From Chrysemys picta bellii (Eukaryota; Chordata; Testudines; Emydidae), in contig NC_088801.1 of NCBI RefSeq assembly GCF_011386835.1, forward strand, positions 1 to 64,000: 64,000 nt of DNA, read 5' to 3'. Positions within the stretch are counted from its first letter, which is position 1; each line of letters opens with the position of its first letter. Below, piece after piece: positions 45,901-55,576 of the stretch. A program made the translations under genes and the position numbers. Under the pieces are notes generated by a model that saw nothing but the letters and a program-made list of their open reading frames with translations, did no database searches and was not told where the DNA came from.

Positions 45901-48900
45901 AGGGGGCGGAGTTGGGGCGGGGACTTTGGGGAAGGGGTGGAATTGGGGCGGGGCCAGGACAGGGAAGGGGCGGAGTTGGGGCAGGGCCGGGGCCCCTTGG
46001 AGTGTCCTCTTTTTCAGGGGCTCCAATATGGTAACCCTAGTCGTGTGTCTCCTTTCTCCTGTCTAAGGAGAGTCTGACTTAATCAGAGATTCCAAGGCCG
46101 GAAGGGAACACTGATCATCTCGTCTGACCTCCTGTAAATTATTCTGGGCCAGAGACTCTGTATCAGTGCCCTGTCCTCTTCATTATTTACCACTCCCCAA
46201 TTTTAGTGTCATCTACAAACTTCATCAATGATGAGTTTATATTTTCTTCCAGCTCATTAATAAAAATGTTAAATAGCGCAGACTGAGAACCAAGTCCTGT
46301 GAGGCCCCTCTGGAAGTTGACCCACTCAGTGACAATTCCCTGTTTATAGTTACATTTGAGACCTACCACTTAGCCAGTTCTTAATCCATTTTGTGTATGG
46401 TCATATCTATTTTACGTCTTTCTAGTTTTTTAATCACAATATTGTGTGGGACCAACTCAAAGGCCTTACAGAAGTCTAAGTATATTGTGTCAACACTATT
46501 AATTTTATCAACCGAACTTGTAATCTCACCAAAAATATATATATCAAATTTGTTTGACAAGATATATTTTCCATAAACCAATGTTGAATGGCATTAATTA
46601 CATTACCCTCCTTTAGTTCTTTATTAATAGAATCCTGTAACAGCCTCTTCATTATCTTGTCCTGGATCAATGTTAGGCTAACAGGCCTATAATTACAGTG
46701 GAACCCGAATTATCCAACCTAATTGGGGCTGGGGCCAGATCGGATCATTTAAAAATTGGATAAACTGATGAATGGGTGCCGGGGCCCCCACTGTCAGCCC
46801 TGGGTGGCTAGGGGTTCGGTTAATACAGAGAGCCAGATAATGGAGGGGTTCTACTGTACCTCATTCATCCTCTTTACCCTACTTAAAAATTGGCAAAACA
46901 TTAGCTTTCTTCCAGTCTCCTGCCTTAGCCCTGCTGCGCCGCTGGACTTTAGCCCTGGCTGGGATGATTTAGTGGGGGATTGGTCCTGTTTTGAGCAGGG
47001 GGTTGGACTAGATGATGTCCTGAGGTCCCTTCCAACCCTGAGATTCTATGATTCTATGACTTTTAGCAGCCTAAAGTCTCCCGGTTTGGCTTCAGTAGCC
47101 TCCAGGAGATAGACCCCGATTCCAGGAGACTCTGGGAGAAACCGGGAGGCTTGACCACCTACTTGTCTCTCATTCTGGCCATCCCTGCAGCCCAAGGGTC
47201 TAAGTTAATTCCAGCCAACAAGAAACCCCAGGGTCAATGTGGTTGTAATTCAGGTCCAATTTCACTCCAAACCCCAAATGTCAAGTTGATGAGGGCAGAT
47301 TCCCTCTGCAAAACAAAAGGGCAGTAGCTCCAGGGAGAAATGGGGTACCTGCCCTGGATACTCACCTCCAGAGCTCTCGCTGGTTGGGGGAGTAGGGCCG
47401 GGGGCAGCTCACGGCAAGACAGACCCTTTCAGCCTTTTTTTGTCAGCATCAGGCCTGCTTTGACTCTCTGCTTCTACACAAAAAGAAGAACAGGAGGACT
47501 TGTGGCACCTTAGAGACTAACAAATTTATTAGAGCATAAGCTTTCGTGGACTACAGCCCACTTCTTCGGATGCATATAGAATGGAACATATATTGAGGAG
47601 ATATATATACACACAGACAGAGAGCATAAACAGGTGGGAGTTGTCTTACCAACTCTGAGAGGCCAATTAATTAAGAGAAAACAAACTTTTGAAGTGATAA
47701 TCAAGCTAGCTCAGTACAGACAGTTAGATAACAAGTGTGAGAATACTTACAAGGGGAGATAGATTCAATGTTTGTAATGGCTCAGCCATTCCCAGTCTTT
47801 ATTCAAACCGGAGTTGATTGTGTCTAGTTTGCATATCAATTCTAGCTCAGCAGTTTCTCGTTGGAGTCTGTTTTTGAAGTTTTTCTGTTGTAATATAGCC
47901 ACCCGCAGGTCTGTCACTGAATGACCAGACAGGTTAAAGTGTTCTCCCACTGGTTTTTGAGTATTTTGATTCCTGATGTCAGATTTGTGTCCATTAATTC
48001 TTTTGCGTAGAGACTGTCCGGTTTGGCCAATGTACATGGCAGAGGGGCATTGCTGGCACATGATGGCATATATCACATTGGTAGATGTGCAGGTGAACGA
48101 GCCCCTGATGGTATGGCTGATGTGATTAGGTCCTATGATGATGTCACTGGAATAGATATGTGGACAGAGTTGGCATCGGGGTTTGTTACAAGGATAGGTT
48201 CCTGGGTTAGTGGTTTTGTTCAGTGATGTGTGGTTGCTGGTGAGTATTTGCTTTAGGTTCGGGGGTTGTCTGTAAGCGAGGACAGGTCTGTCTCCCAAGA
48301 TCTGTGAGAGTAAAGGATCATCTTTCAGGATAGGTTGTAGATCTCTGATGATGCGCTGGAGAGGTTTTAGTTGGGGGCTGAAGGTGGCGACTAGTGGTGT
48401 TCTGTTATTTTCTTTGTTGGGCCTGTCTTGTAGGAGGTGACTTCTGGGTACTCGTCTGGCTCTGTCAATCTGTTTTTTCACTTCAGCAGGTGGGTATTGT
48501 AGTTTTAAGAATGCTTGATAGAGATCTTGTAGGTGCTTGTCTCTATCCGAGGGATTGGAGCAAATGCGGTTATATCTTAGAGCTTGGCTGTAGACAATGG
48601 ATCGTGTGGTGTGTCCTGGATGGAAGCTGGAGGCATGTAGGTAAGTGTAGCGGTCAGTAGGTTTCCGATATAGGGTGGTATTTATGTGACCATCGCTTAT
48701 TAGCACAGTAGTGTCCAGGAAATGGACCGCTTGTGTGGATTGATCTAGGCTGAGGTTGATGGTGGGATGGAAATTATTGAAATCATGGTGAAATTCCTCA
48801 AGGGCTTCTTTTCCATGGGTCCAGATGATGAAGATGTCATCAATGCAGCGCAAGTAGAGTAGGGGCGTTAGGGGACGAGAGCTAAGGAAGCGTTGTTCTA

Positions 48901-51900
48901 AGTCAGCCATAAAAATGTTGGCATATTGTGGGGCCATGCGGGTACCCATAGCAGTGCCGCTGACTTGAAGGTATATATTGTCCCCAAATGTGAAATAGTT
49001 GTGGGTGAGGACAAAATCACAAAGTTCAGCCACCAGGTTAGCTGTGACATTATCAGGGATACTGTTCCTGATAGCTTGTAGTCCATCTTTGTGTGGAATA
49101 TTGGTGTAGAGGGCTTCTACGTCCATAGTGGCCAGGATGGTGTTTTCTGGAAGATCACCGATGGATTGTAGTTTCCTCAGGAAGTCAGTGGTGTCTCGAA
49201 GATAGCTGGGAGTGCTGGTAGCGTAGGGTCTGAGGAGAGAGTCTACATAACCAGACAAGCCTGATGTTAGGGTGCCAATGCCTGAGATGATGGGGCGTCC
49301 AGGATATCCAGGTTTATGGATCTTGGGTAGCAAATAGAATATCCCTGGTCGGGGTTCTAGGCATGTACAGACACATGTCGGTAGACAGGACACTGGGCTA
49401 GATGGACCTTTGGTCTGACCCAGTCTGGCCGTTCTTATGTTCTTAGGGTAACTTGTTAGTTAAGTTTTGGCTTCAGGATGTGTATTATGATGTTTTGTGT
49501 GTAGTCATTTTTTCCTGACTCTCACTCTGGTTTTCATTTGAATCTCTTCTCTTAAATCTCTTCTCCTTTGGTTTAATAATGGAACTCAAGTGCTGTGTGT
49601 TATTCAGGAGTGGGGGTCTCAGATGAAACCAACAAACTGGGGTGCACTTAGGATGACCAGATAGCAAGTGTGAAAAATCAGGGGTGGGGGATAATAGGTA
49701 CTTATATAAGAAAATGCCCCAAATATCAGTACGGTTCCTATAAAATCGGGACATTTGGTGTGACAGGTTCAGTCACAGAGACCCCCTTGAGACGGTCACT
49801 TGATTTGCTGGGGTACCACTGAGAATAACCCCCCTGCCAGGAAGGGCACCTCTCACCTCTGTCTTGCTGAGCCAGACACTGGAGCACAGACCCAGAGGTT
49901 GGGCCACGCCCCTCTGCAGTTCACAGAAACTGAGATTCACTCAGCCCAGGGGCTGCGCAGTTAACAGGGACTTTCCCAGTGCCCAGTGTACCGCCTTTCT
50001 GGGATCCTGAACCCCAAATAAATCCATTTTACTCTGTATAAAGCATACACAGGGTAAAACTCATAAGTGTCCGCCCTCTGAAAGAGAGAGATGCACAGCT
50101 GTTTGCCCCCCTCCGCCCCCAGGTAACAATTACTTACACTGGGTTTATTAATAAACAAAAGTGATTTTATTAAGTATAAAAAGTAGGATTTAAGTAGTTT
50201 CAAGTAATAACAGACAGAACAAAGCAAGTCACAAAACAAAATAAAACAAAACACGCAAGGCTCAGCTTCATACACTAAGAAATTGGTTACAAATGATAAC
50301 TTCTCACCCTAGATGTTACTTCAGGTAAAATCCTTCTCAGGTCAGTTGCCTTTTCTGACCTGGGTCCAGCCTGTTCTCTCCCCACCCTGTGGTTTCAGTC
50401 CTTTTGTTTCCAGGTGCTTGGAAGTATCTCTGTGGGGTGGGGAGGCCGTCTCTTAAGCCAGCTGAAGACCCACATTGGTTACTTCCCTGACTTATATAGA
50501 ATTTCCCTGAGGCAGGAAACCTTTGTTTGGAACCCCACCCACCCTGGGGAAAAGTACAAAATTCAAGATGGATTTCAGTATCAGGTGACAGGGTCACATG
50601 TCTCTGAGAGACCCCAGTCTCCATTCTTCCTGGGCTGGCCCCCATGCACACAGGAAGGTTGACAGGTAAACAAAGCCATTCACAGTTCCTTGATTCTGAA
50701 GCACCCTTAGTGGCCTCCACTTAATATGACTACATCAGTAGTACAAGTTTATACCTTATTTTCCTGACTTCAGACATAGAAATAATACATGCAAAGAAAT
50801 AGGATGAACACACTCAATAGATTATAACCTTTCTAATGATACGTTACATGGGGCATTCAGCACAAAGCATATTTCAGCTTTGTAATATTCTTGTTCATAA
50901 GTATATTTTCATAAAGCATATGGAGTGCAACGTCATACTGGTCACCCTAGGTGCACTGTTCTTTTGGGAGCTGGGATTTCTGTGGGTACCCAGTGATGGG
51001 GGCTGGGCACCACAGGGGAACACTTTGAAGGGGGTTGGGGTGCAGCTGCTGTCAGCCTGCAGGGCGAAGACAGGGCTGGTGCAGCCCAGCGGAGCATGCT
51101 GGAGAGACTGACAGGCCGTTGTGCCAGGGAGCTGACACCCAGCTAGTACAGGCAAGACGCCCTCGCTCTGCAGTTAGGTGCCCTGTGAAGCGTCACAGCC
51201 TGTGGACAGAAAAGAGGCAGCTCAAAGCAATGCCCTAACCAGCCCAATACTGGTACGAGTTTGCCAGGTCTCAGCGTGGCTGATAAGACCATGCGCTGTG
51301 CCGGTGTTTTTCCAGCAGAGGTTACAAGTGAAAGTCAACACCAGAGAGAGAAGCTGCATTTTCTATCTTTGCTGTTCTTCTCTCTCCCCCTCTGTGTGTG
51401 TTTGTCTCATTTTCTCTTCTAGGGAACAGGATCAGGCTTTAACAGCAGCAACTACAGCCCCAGCCCATTTCCTAACCTGCCGTCTTTTCCACAAGACGGA
51501 CGGCTATTGGCATCCAGGGGACTGTCACACAAGGGTTTTGTTTTGTTTTGATCCTTTTCCTTTTAAAGACTCTTTACAGCTAAGAGGGAAGGGAGCGCGG
51601 GAGGTTGTTAAAACGAGAGCCGTACGGAATAGTTTACAGTTCAATGCTTTAACCCTTCTTCTCTGTGTCTTTGCTAAAAGGTTCGAAGATGTTTCATGGT
51701 GTGTTGGCGCCATGGTACTCAGCAGGCTGAGGGCTGTTTATCAAACCCCAAACCTTCTTTAACACCGTTTAATGTGAGACAGTGACAGGATCTTGTTCCC
51801 TTGATTCTTTGGGCCCCCTTTGTTCCACCTAAATTAATAGAACCCATCTCACCCCTGGATCTCCTGCAGGCAGCTGTGGGAGTGGTAGAAACGGATGCAC

Positions 51901-52949
51901 TATGCAGAAAGAACAAGCTCTAAACCAGTGGTTCTCAGCCTGTGGTCTGCGGACCCCTGGTGGTCTATGGACTACATCTAAGAGGTCCATGAAAGACTTA
52001 GACTCAAAACTGACTGAACAGAATTCAACTAGATACACAGACAGAAGATTTCCTTGAGGTTTGAAAAGTTTTGATTAATTCTTTTGCTCTCTGATTTGTG
52101 CTCTTGTTCACCTTTGGGTGTGTTCAGAAGCAAAAATGGTGAAATACTCTCCCAAAAGATTTCAGATGAGCACCTAAACTTTTTGGTATTTAAACTGTTG
52201 CGATTCACCAGTCACCAAGACACAGAATAACCAAGTTTTCCAAGTGTCAGGCATCTCATATGATGCTCCCATAAGTGGCAGTCCTCTTACCCCTCTCCTT
52301 ACCCAGATGAGATCTCACAGGTAGACCCAGAGGGGACAGAAGGTGAGGATAGTAGTTTTCCATGTGCAATAAATAATACATTTTCTTTCCTATTCTTAGC
52401 GAGAAGAGGAAGAACATTGGTGAAATTATGAAGAAGTCATTACTGCCCACAGCAAACAGACTGCAGGGTCACGTAAACCAACTTAGAAACCTCGCAGATG
52501 AAATTGATGAAACTCATAAAAGTGCTACAAAAGCAAATGGTTGTGGTGAGTCAATGGGATTTGGTGGAGTGGTGGCTAGCCTAGCTGGACTGGTGCAGGC
52601 TCCATTTACATTTGGAGGATCCCTAGTAGTCCCTATGGCTTGCCTTGCTGTTTCTACGGGAGGACGAGTTACCAGGGCTGCAGCAACCATCACAGATGCG
52701 GTGACAAGTTCAAACAAAAAGAAAGAAGTGGAGAAGATCTTAAAGGAATGTCAGGATATGCTGGAACGTATTGAGAGGGAATTCAAAATCCGTACAAATG
52801 GCAGAGATACTGATTCATCATTAGTCCTAAAGACGAGTTTAGGAGCTGGCACAACAGGACTTTCAGCTGAAATCCGAACAGAAGCTGCAAAAATAGAAAA
52901 AGTCATTAAAGCAGTAAATAAGTTTTACGGATCAGTAGAAAGAAAATAG
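36168..52949 (+). CDS. M35-type metallopeptidase / apolipoprotein-L-like fusion protein (join 36168-36913, 52400-52949)
   Basis: The two coding exons join in phase 2 (AG|C, Ser249) across a 15.5-kb intron with clean GT and AG ends, giving 431 aa and no signal peptide, so probably cytosolic. Residues about 38-206 form a Lys-specific/deuterolysin (M35, aspzincin) domain: YLCPLFW at 128-134, zinc-binding HEVSH at 151-155, candidate third ligand Asp161 with Tyr164, and NANNIEYEF at 198-206 (NADNYEYF-like). Residues 207-248 are Cys-containing. Residues about 268-431 resemble ApoL: an amphipathic RLQGHVNQLRNLADEIDETH helix, a hydrophobic Gly-rich hairpin at about 303-334 (LAGLVQAPFTFGGSL) and a C-terminal coiled-coil-like segment. 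ApoL proteins are membrane-active and interferon-induced in primates. The promoter at 29.3 kb fits. The domain calls are strong; the fusion is inferred from splice-phase agreement. Confidence 0.75.
37275..37597. repeat. Interspersed repeat A, copy 1
   Basis: gccactgtcagacagccact, then ctcaaggagggatttgaaga, gggagtttaggagaaggtat and gggagccaggggagtgacac. A second copy lies at 43340-44110. The family is not recognised. Confidence 0.65.
37598..39840. mobile_element. Solo LTR interrupted by another LTR
   Basis: It begins ttgtgacgggttgggtcaca. The pieces 37598-37911 and 39315-39800 align with 49759-50300 of the uninterrupted copy (ctgtataaagc, gtccgccctct, aacaaaagtgattttattaa). The interruption at about 37912-39314 begins tgtaacccttctgcc and ends ctgcttaca, with cagg on both sides. 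Confidence 0.65.
37912..39314. mobile_element. Nested LTR-like insertion
   Basis: It starts TGTAACCC and ends CTTACA (TG...CA), with short cagg direct repeats at both edges. It contains a Leu/Ser-codon-like ccgctcc repeat tract at about 38440-38700. No gene. Confidence 0.5.
40090..41506 (-). pseudogene. Gypsy-type element, gag/spacer remnant
   Basis: The minus strand, reading from the LTR at 41507, has MALPAVSDWG at about 41472, soon stopped. It continues as an acidic-basic MGLELSPREREDREREQEPE region (about 40870) and a later EVLLGGDCVSLGQDPGPAPV region (about 40200). Frames are broken by stops and shifts. The region belongs to the same group as the element at 62.4-64 kb. Confidence 0.65.
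41507..42012 (-). mobile_element. 5' LTR of the minus-strand gypsy remnant
   Basis: It begins tgtcacggagtgtgggggag and ends cacttcatcaca. It matches the LTR at 62431 in the segments ttcctgcgattc, ggactctcagccag and ggtttatta. Confidence 0.8.
42010..42445. mobile_element. Two PLE fragments in opposite orientation
   Basis: 42013-42130 (ggtttccggtatagggtggt) matches minus-strand PLE RT-C-terminal sequence at about 48650-48770. 42300-42440 (ggatacagactaacagggct) is a plus-strand PLE tail. Confidence 0.8.
43340..44110. repeat. Interspersed repeat A, copy 2, with tandem cagcc motif
   Basis: Tandem agactacagccattgtcag units at 43340-43460 are followed by the same text as copy 1 (gggagtttaggagaaggtat; ggggtttgacatgggggagg). 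It is split by a hAT MITE. Confidence 0.7.
43639..43996. mobile_element. hAT-like MITE (358 bp)
   Basis: The ends CAGGGGTTCTCAACC and GGTTGAGAATCACTG are inverted repeats. The flanks ctgtaact (43631-43638) and ctataact (43997-44004) are an 8-bp duplication with one mismatch. Confidence 0.85.
45027..46039. mobile_element. hAT-like non-autonomous element with GC-rich core (1013 bp)
   Basis: The ends TAGGGTTACCATA and TATGGTAACCCTA are perfect 13-bp inverted repeats. It is flanked by exact 8-bp duplications gtcgtgtg (45019-45026, 46040-46047). The core 45260-45770 is a degenerate ggccggggccgg/gctcggcc tandem repeat that gives spurious open frames. Confidence 0.9.
46090..46900 (-). pseudogene. 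Degraded CR1-like reverse transcriptase
   Basis: Minus-strand frames retain LFNIFINELE, FVDDTKIG (RT catalytic box) and YLDFCKAFELVPHN, with stops between them. This is an old LINE copy. Confidence 0.85.
46950..47062 (+). mobile_element. CR1 3' tail
   Basis: gactagatgatgtcctgagg, tcccttccaaccctgagatt and two attctatg units. Confidence 0.93.
47478..49395 (-). mobile_element. Penelope-like element, 5'-truncated
   Basis: It spans from the PLE tail at 47478 (aagaacaggaggacttgtgg, agagactaacaaatttatta) to about 49395, where homology to PLE coding sequence stops. It contains the long open frame listed separately. Confidence 0.9.
47765..49393 (-). CDS. PLE reverse transcriptase-GIY-YIG endonuclease, N-truncated
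   Basis: This is a 542-aa open frame with no stop or frameshift. RT motifs are FYLLPKIHKP (19-28), GRPIISG (32-38), the first catalytic Asp in TMDVEALYTNIP (91), GTAMGTRMAP (146-155) and CIDDIFIIW (183-191), where the usual Tyr before the DD box is Cys. A CNKPRCQLC cluster (402-410) precedes the GIY-YIG domain: IYAI (441-444), MYIGQTG (453-459), R463/R465, H469 and EHFN (484-487). The N-terminal RT region is missing, so the first Met is not a biological start. PLEs use this enzyme for target-primed reverse transcription. Recent activity is plausible but this copy is incomplete. Confidence 0.9.
   Translation of the reverse strand: MSCLPTCVCTCLEPRPGIFYLLPKIHKPGYPGRPIISGIGTLTSGLSGYVDSLLRPYATSTPSYLRDTTDFLRKLQSIGDLPENTILATMDVEALYTNIPHKDGLQAIRNSIPDNVTANLVAELCDFVLTHNYFTFGDNIYLQVSGTAMGTRMAPQYANIFMADLEQRFLSSRPLTPLLYLRCIDDIFIIWTHGKEALEEFHHDFNNFHPTINLSLDQSTQAVHFLDTTVLISDGHINTTLYRKPTDRYTYLHASSFHPGHTTRSIVYSQALRYNRICSNPSDRDKHLQDLYQAFLKLQYPPAEVKKQIDRARRVPRSHLLQDRPNKENNRTPLVATFSPQLKPLQRIIRDLQPILKDDPLLSQILGDRPVLAYRQPPNLKQILTSNHTSLNKTTNPGTYPCNKPRCQLCPHIYSSDIIIGPNHISHTIRGSFTCTSTNVIYAIMCQQCPSAMYIGQTGQSLRKRINGHKSDIRNQNTQKPVGEHFNLSGHSVTDLRVAILQQKNFKNRLQRETAELELICKLDTINSGLNKDWEWLSHYKH
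49649..50949. mobile_element. TAGG(A/G)TGACCAG-ended MITE split by an LTR
   Basis: The ends TAGGATGACCAG and CTGGTCACCCTA are inverted repeats with one mismatch. The flanks ggtgcact at 49641-49648 and 50950-50957 are identical 8-bp duplications. The MITE body is 49649-49758 plus about 50936-50949; the rest is an inserted LTR. Confidence 0.87.
49759..50935. mobile_element. Solo LTR (about 1.18 kb)
   Basis: It begins TGTGACAGGTTC and ends gcaacgtca. The same LTR family occurs at 37598 (with nested insertion), 19620-19795 (end only) and about 27700-27865 (end only). No internal coding region. Confidence 0.7.
51929..52060. mobile_element. hAT MITE end fragment
   Basis: CAGTGGTTCTCAGCCTGTGG and tggtctatggactacatcta are the left end of a common hAT-type MITE. 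No matching right end is found before the exon 3 acceptor. Confidence 0.6.
52400..52949 (+). CDS. M35-ApoL gene exon 3 (ApoL-like domain)
   Basis: The acceptor is tttctttcctattcttag ending 52399, with a long pyrimidine tract. The exon adds SEKRKNIGEI, then MKKSLLPTANRLQGHVNQLR and on to a TAG stop at 52947-52949. Containing the whole ApoL-like region in one terminal exon parallels mammalian APOL genes. The region is shorter than a full mammalian ApoL, lacking much of its C-terminal part. Confidence 0.85.
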
Positions 52950-53160
52950 GCAAACAAAACTGCGTATTTGCAGCATGAAATGACTGTGGCTGAAATCGTT
53001 TCTCTAAGAAAGTTCAGAATCCAAATAAGCCTTGATGGGCAATCTATTGGGCAAACAGATCACATGTAGAACCTGCTGTAACTGCCCTTTCTTTAGAAGC
53101 CTAAGAACACGTCCCTGCAAATAAGAGGTTCCACGCCATGTCTGACAGCTAGTTCGAATG

Positions 53161-53166
53161 AATAAA
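53161..53166 (+). promoter_or_regulatory. Poly(A) signal for the M35-ApoL gene
   Basis: AATAAA at 53161, about 210 bp after the stop codon, gives a short 3' UTR ending near 53185. Confidence 0.65.
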
Positions 53167-53332
53167 ACAGAGGCTGTGTCATCACATGGAGATACCTTCC
53201 ATTTCTTGCCCGTGTTGTACTTCAAGTACTGCACAGGATCTTTTCAGGGGGAATAAGGCAAAACGCCACATTTATTAGTAATACATGTATTCATTAACAC
53301 TGTATTATATGCATATAATATATTACACTTAC

Positions 53333-53360
53333 ACTCACACACACACACACACAAACACAC
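53333..53360. repeat. (AC)n microsatellite
   Basis: tcacacacacacacacac tract. Confidence 0.9.
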
Positions 53361-54186
53361 TCCGTCTTGTTGTTACCAATTAGTTGCTCCCCTTAACTTC
53401 ACTGGCCAGGTGAGTTAGATGGGGGAGGGGTGGAGCCGGGCTTCTGCCGATCCGGATTGATGCTCCCATGTTGACAAGACGAGACCCGGGGTCCTCTGCA
53501 AGACACCTCACTTTTATAGCAGCTTTCGTCTTATGCAAATCTATACCAGATTCAAACTCTGTGTCTGTGTTTATTGGTCCTTTGTGCTGCTTTCTTTTGA
53601 GTGTTGTCCCAATGCTGCAAAGAGGGTGTTTCCAAAAGAAGGTGCTTGCTTCTAACCCCCGAGGCCGTCAGTATGTCTGCTTGTCTTTAATGAGCCCACT
53701 TGACACATTTTATTGTTCTTGGGTCTGGCTCCCAGCCCCTCTCCAACAGTTGAGACTGTCTGGAGGTGCTGCCTTCCATGCCTTCCTCATCCACACCTCA
53801 TTCATTCAACAGGGCAATTGATTAAGAGTGGGGGGGGGGGGAGCTCTTGTTCTACTCCTAGCAAAAAGAAATTTTTCTTCTATCTTATTCTATCCTTAGG
53901 GGCTATAATATTATACCAAGGGCAATGCAAAGTTTCTAAATGAGGCTTTGATACAAAGTCCCATGAAAACAGAGGTCACACGTGGGTAGACCCACCACAA
54001 GGTTATAAGAAGAGGCACAATGTAAAGTCATATGAAAATTATTAGAGATTTATCTACACCCGGGGGCCAGAAGTGGCTGTTGTGAAGGACGTAATGCTCA
54101 GCCCCTGTGTGGTCAGGAATACCTTGCCGCAATCCCAGTGTTCTCCAGCTCCATCGGTCAGCAGGGGAAAGGATAGTCCTGTAGGC
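53361..54186. other. No gene seen
   Basis: Short frames without recognisable domains. No mobile element was identified with confidence. Confidence 0.4.
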
Positions 54187-55350
54187 AACTGTAACAAGGC
54201 GTGTCCTAGCGGGACACTACTGAGAGTATCTAGTCCAGGACAAACTGCTCAGAGCAGGGCAGTCACAGCCCCAGGCTGGTGGTTCTCCACCTCTCAGGCA
54301 CCAAACCAGCCAAATAGAGAACTTCTGTCTCACCCCACTGGCTAACAAGAAGTCATACAAGCAATTCCCTCAGATACCCCAGTTCCCTTGCATCACCACC
54401 AGTAGCACTCCTCCTAGGGATGAGTGGTTATGAAAACCAGACTCATCCAATAAAAGGTTCTCCCGATCCCAAAGGACCAAGCCCCAGACCCAGGTCAATA
54501 TACAAATCAGATCTTACCCACAAATCACGCTGTTGCCAATCCTTCAGAATCTAAAATCTAAAGGTTTATTCATAAAAGGAAAGAAATATAGATGAGAGTT
54601 AAAAATTGGTTAAAGGAATTAAATACAATTCTTATTAACTAAGCTAAAATTTATTAAAAAAGAAAAGAGAGAGAGTGTTGGTTAAAAGATCAATATACAG
54701 ACAGACTAATTCAATTCTTGAGGTTCAGATACATAGCAGAGATGAGCTTCTAGTTGCCAAAAGTCCTTTTAGATACAGTCCATAGGTTATAGTCCAATGT
54801 CCATGTTCAGGGTGGCTCCAGTCAGTGACTGGGGATCTCAATCCTTGTGGCTTAAGGTTTCCTCCTCTTGAAACGCAAAGCAGATCTGAGATGAAGTAGG
54901 ATCATGTCCCAAGTTTCTTATACATTTCCAGCAGCCTTTCGGCCTGAGAAAACAATAGGCTTAACTCTCCTTCTGCCAAATATTCTGGCAATTAGCACAG
55001 GGTAATTTATCCATTAAACAGTTCAGATACAGGTTACCACAACCTTCAAAGAGACATAGAGACAATAATACTATTTCCCTCAAGTATCATCACAAATGTT
55101 ACTATTCCTTTTTTGATCTTTGAATCAAAGCTATAGCGATAGACAAGACTTGTTTGCTTACATCACAAGACCTGAGCAAACATCTACCCTTGAGATCTCT
55201 AACAATGCCGGCTGCATTTCAAAGCTCTACTCATTTACAGATCTTCCTAACCAGTCTCCAAAGTTCGGCCATGGATTAGGTCAGTCTGTGAGTTAATTAA
55301 CTCTTTCTGGCCCTGTCACCTTCCAATCAGATATTATTTTACACTCATAA
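54187..55350 (-). mobile_element. LTR-derived region left of the gypsy-type remnant
   Basis: It starts tgtaacaaggcgtgtcctag and ends about ctcataacgtcac. The first half matches 26263-26700, and later text (ggttaaaagatcaatatac) matches 24840-24870. It may be the 3' LTR of the minus-strand element that follows, possibly a chimera of two LTRs. Confidence 0.55.
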
Positions 55351-55576
55351 CGTCACACCCCCAACACAAAATTGATGCAGGAAGGGATGACACAGACATC
55401 GCTGACTTCATCCCAAGAGCTCCCCATCCTGGGTTCTGTCTCACTACAGCTTGTACTGGGTTAGAAGCCATACCAGTGTATAACAGAAATGGTTTACCCA
55501 ACTCATGTTCAATAACATGATTGAATCGCTTTACAAACTTAAGGTAAAACTTGGTTAGAACAATAGTGGACTGGAT

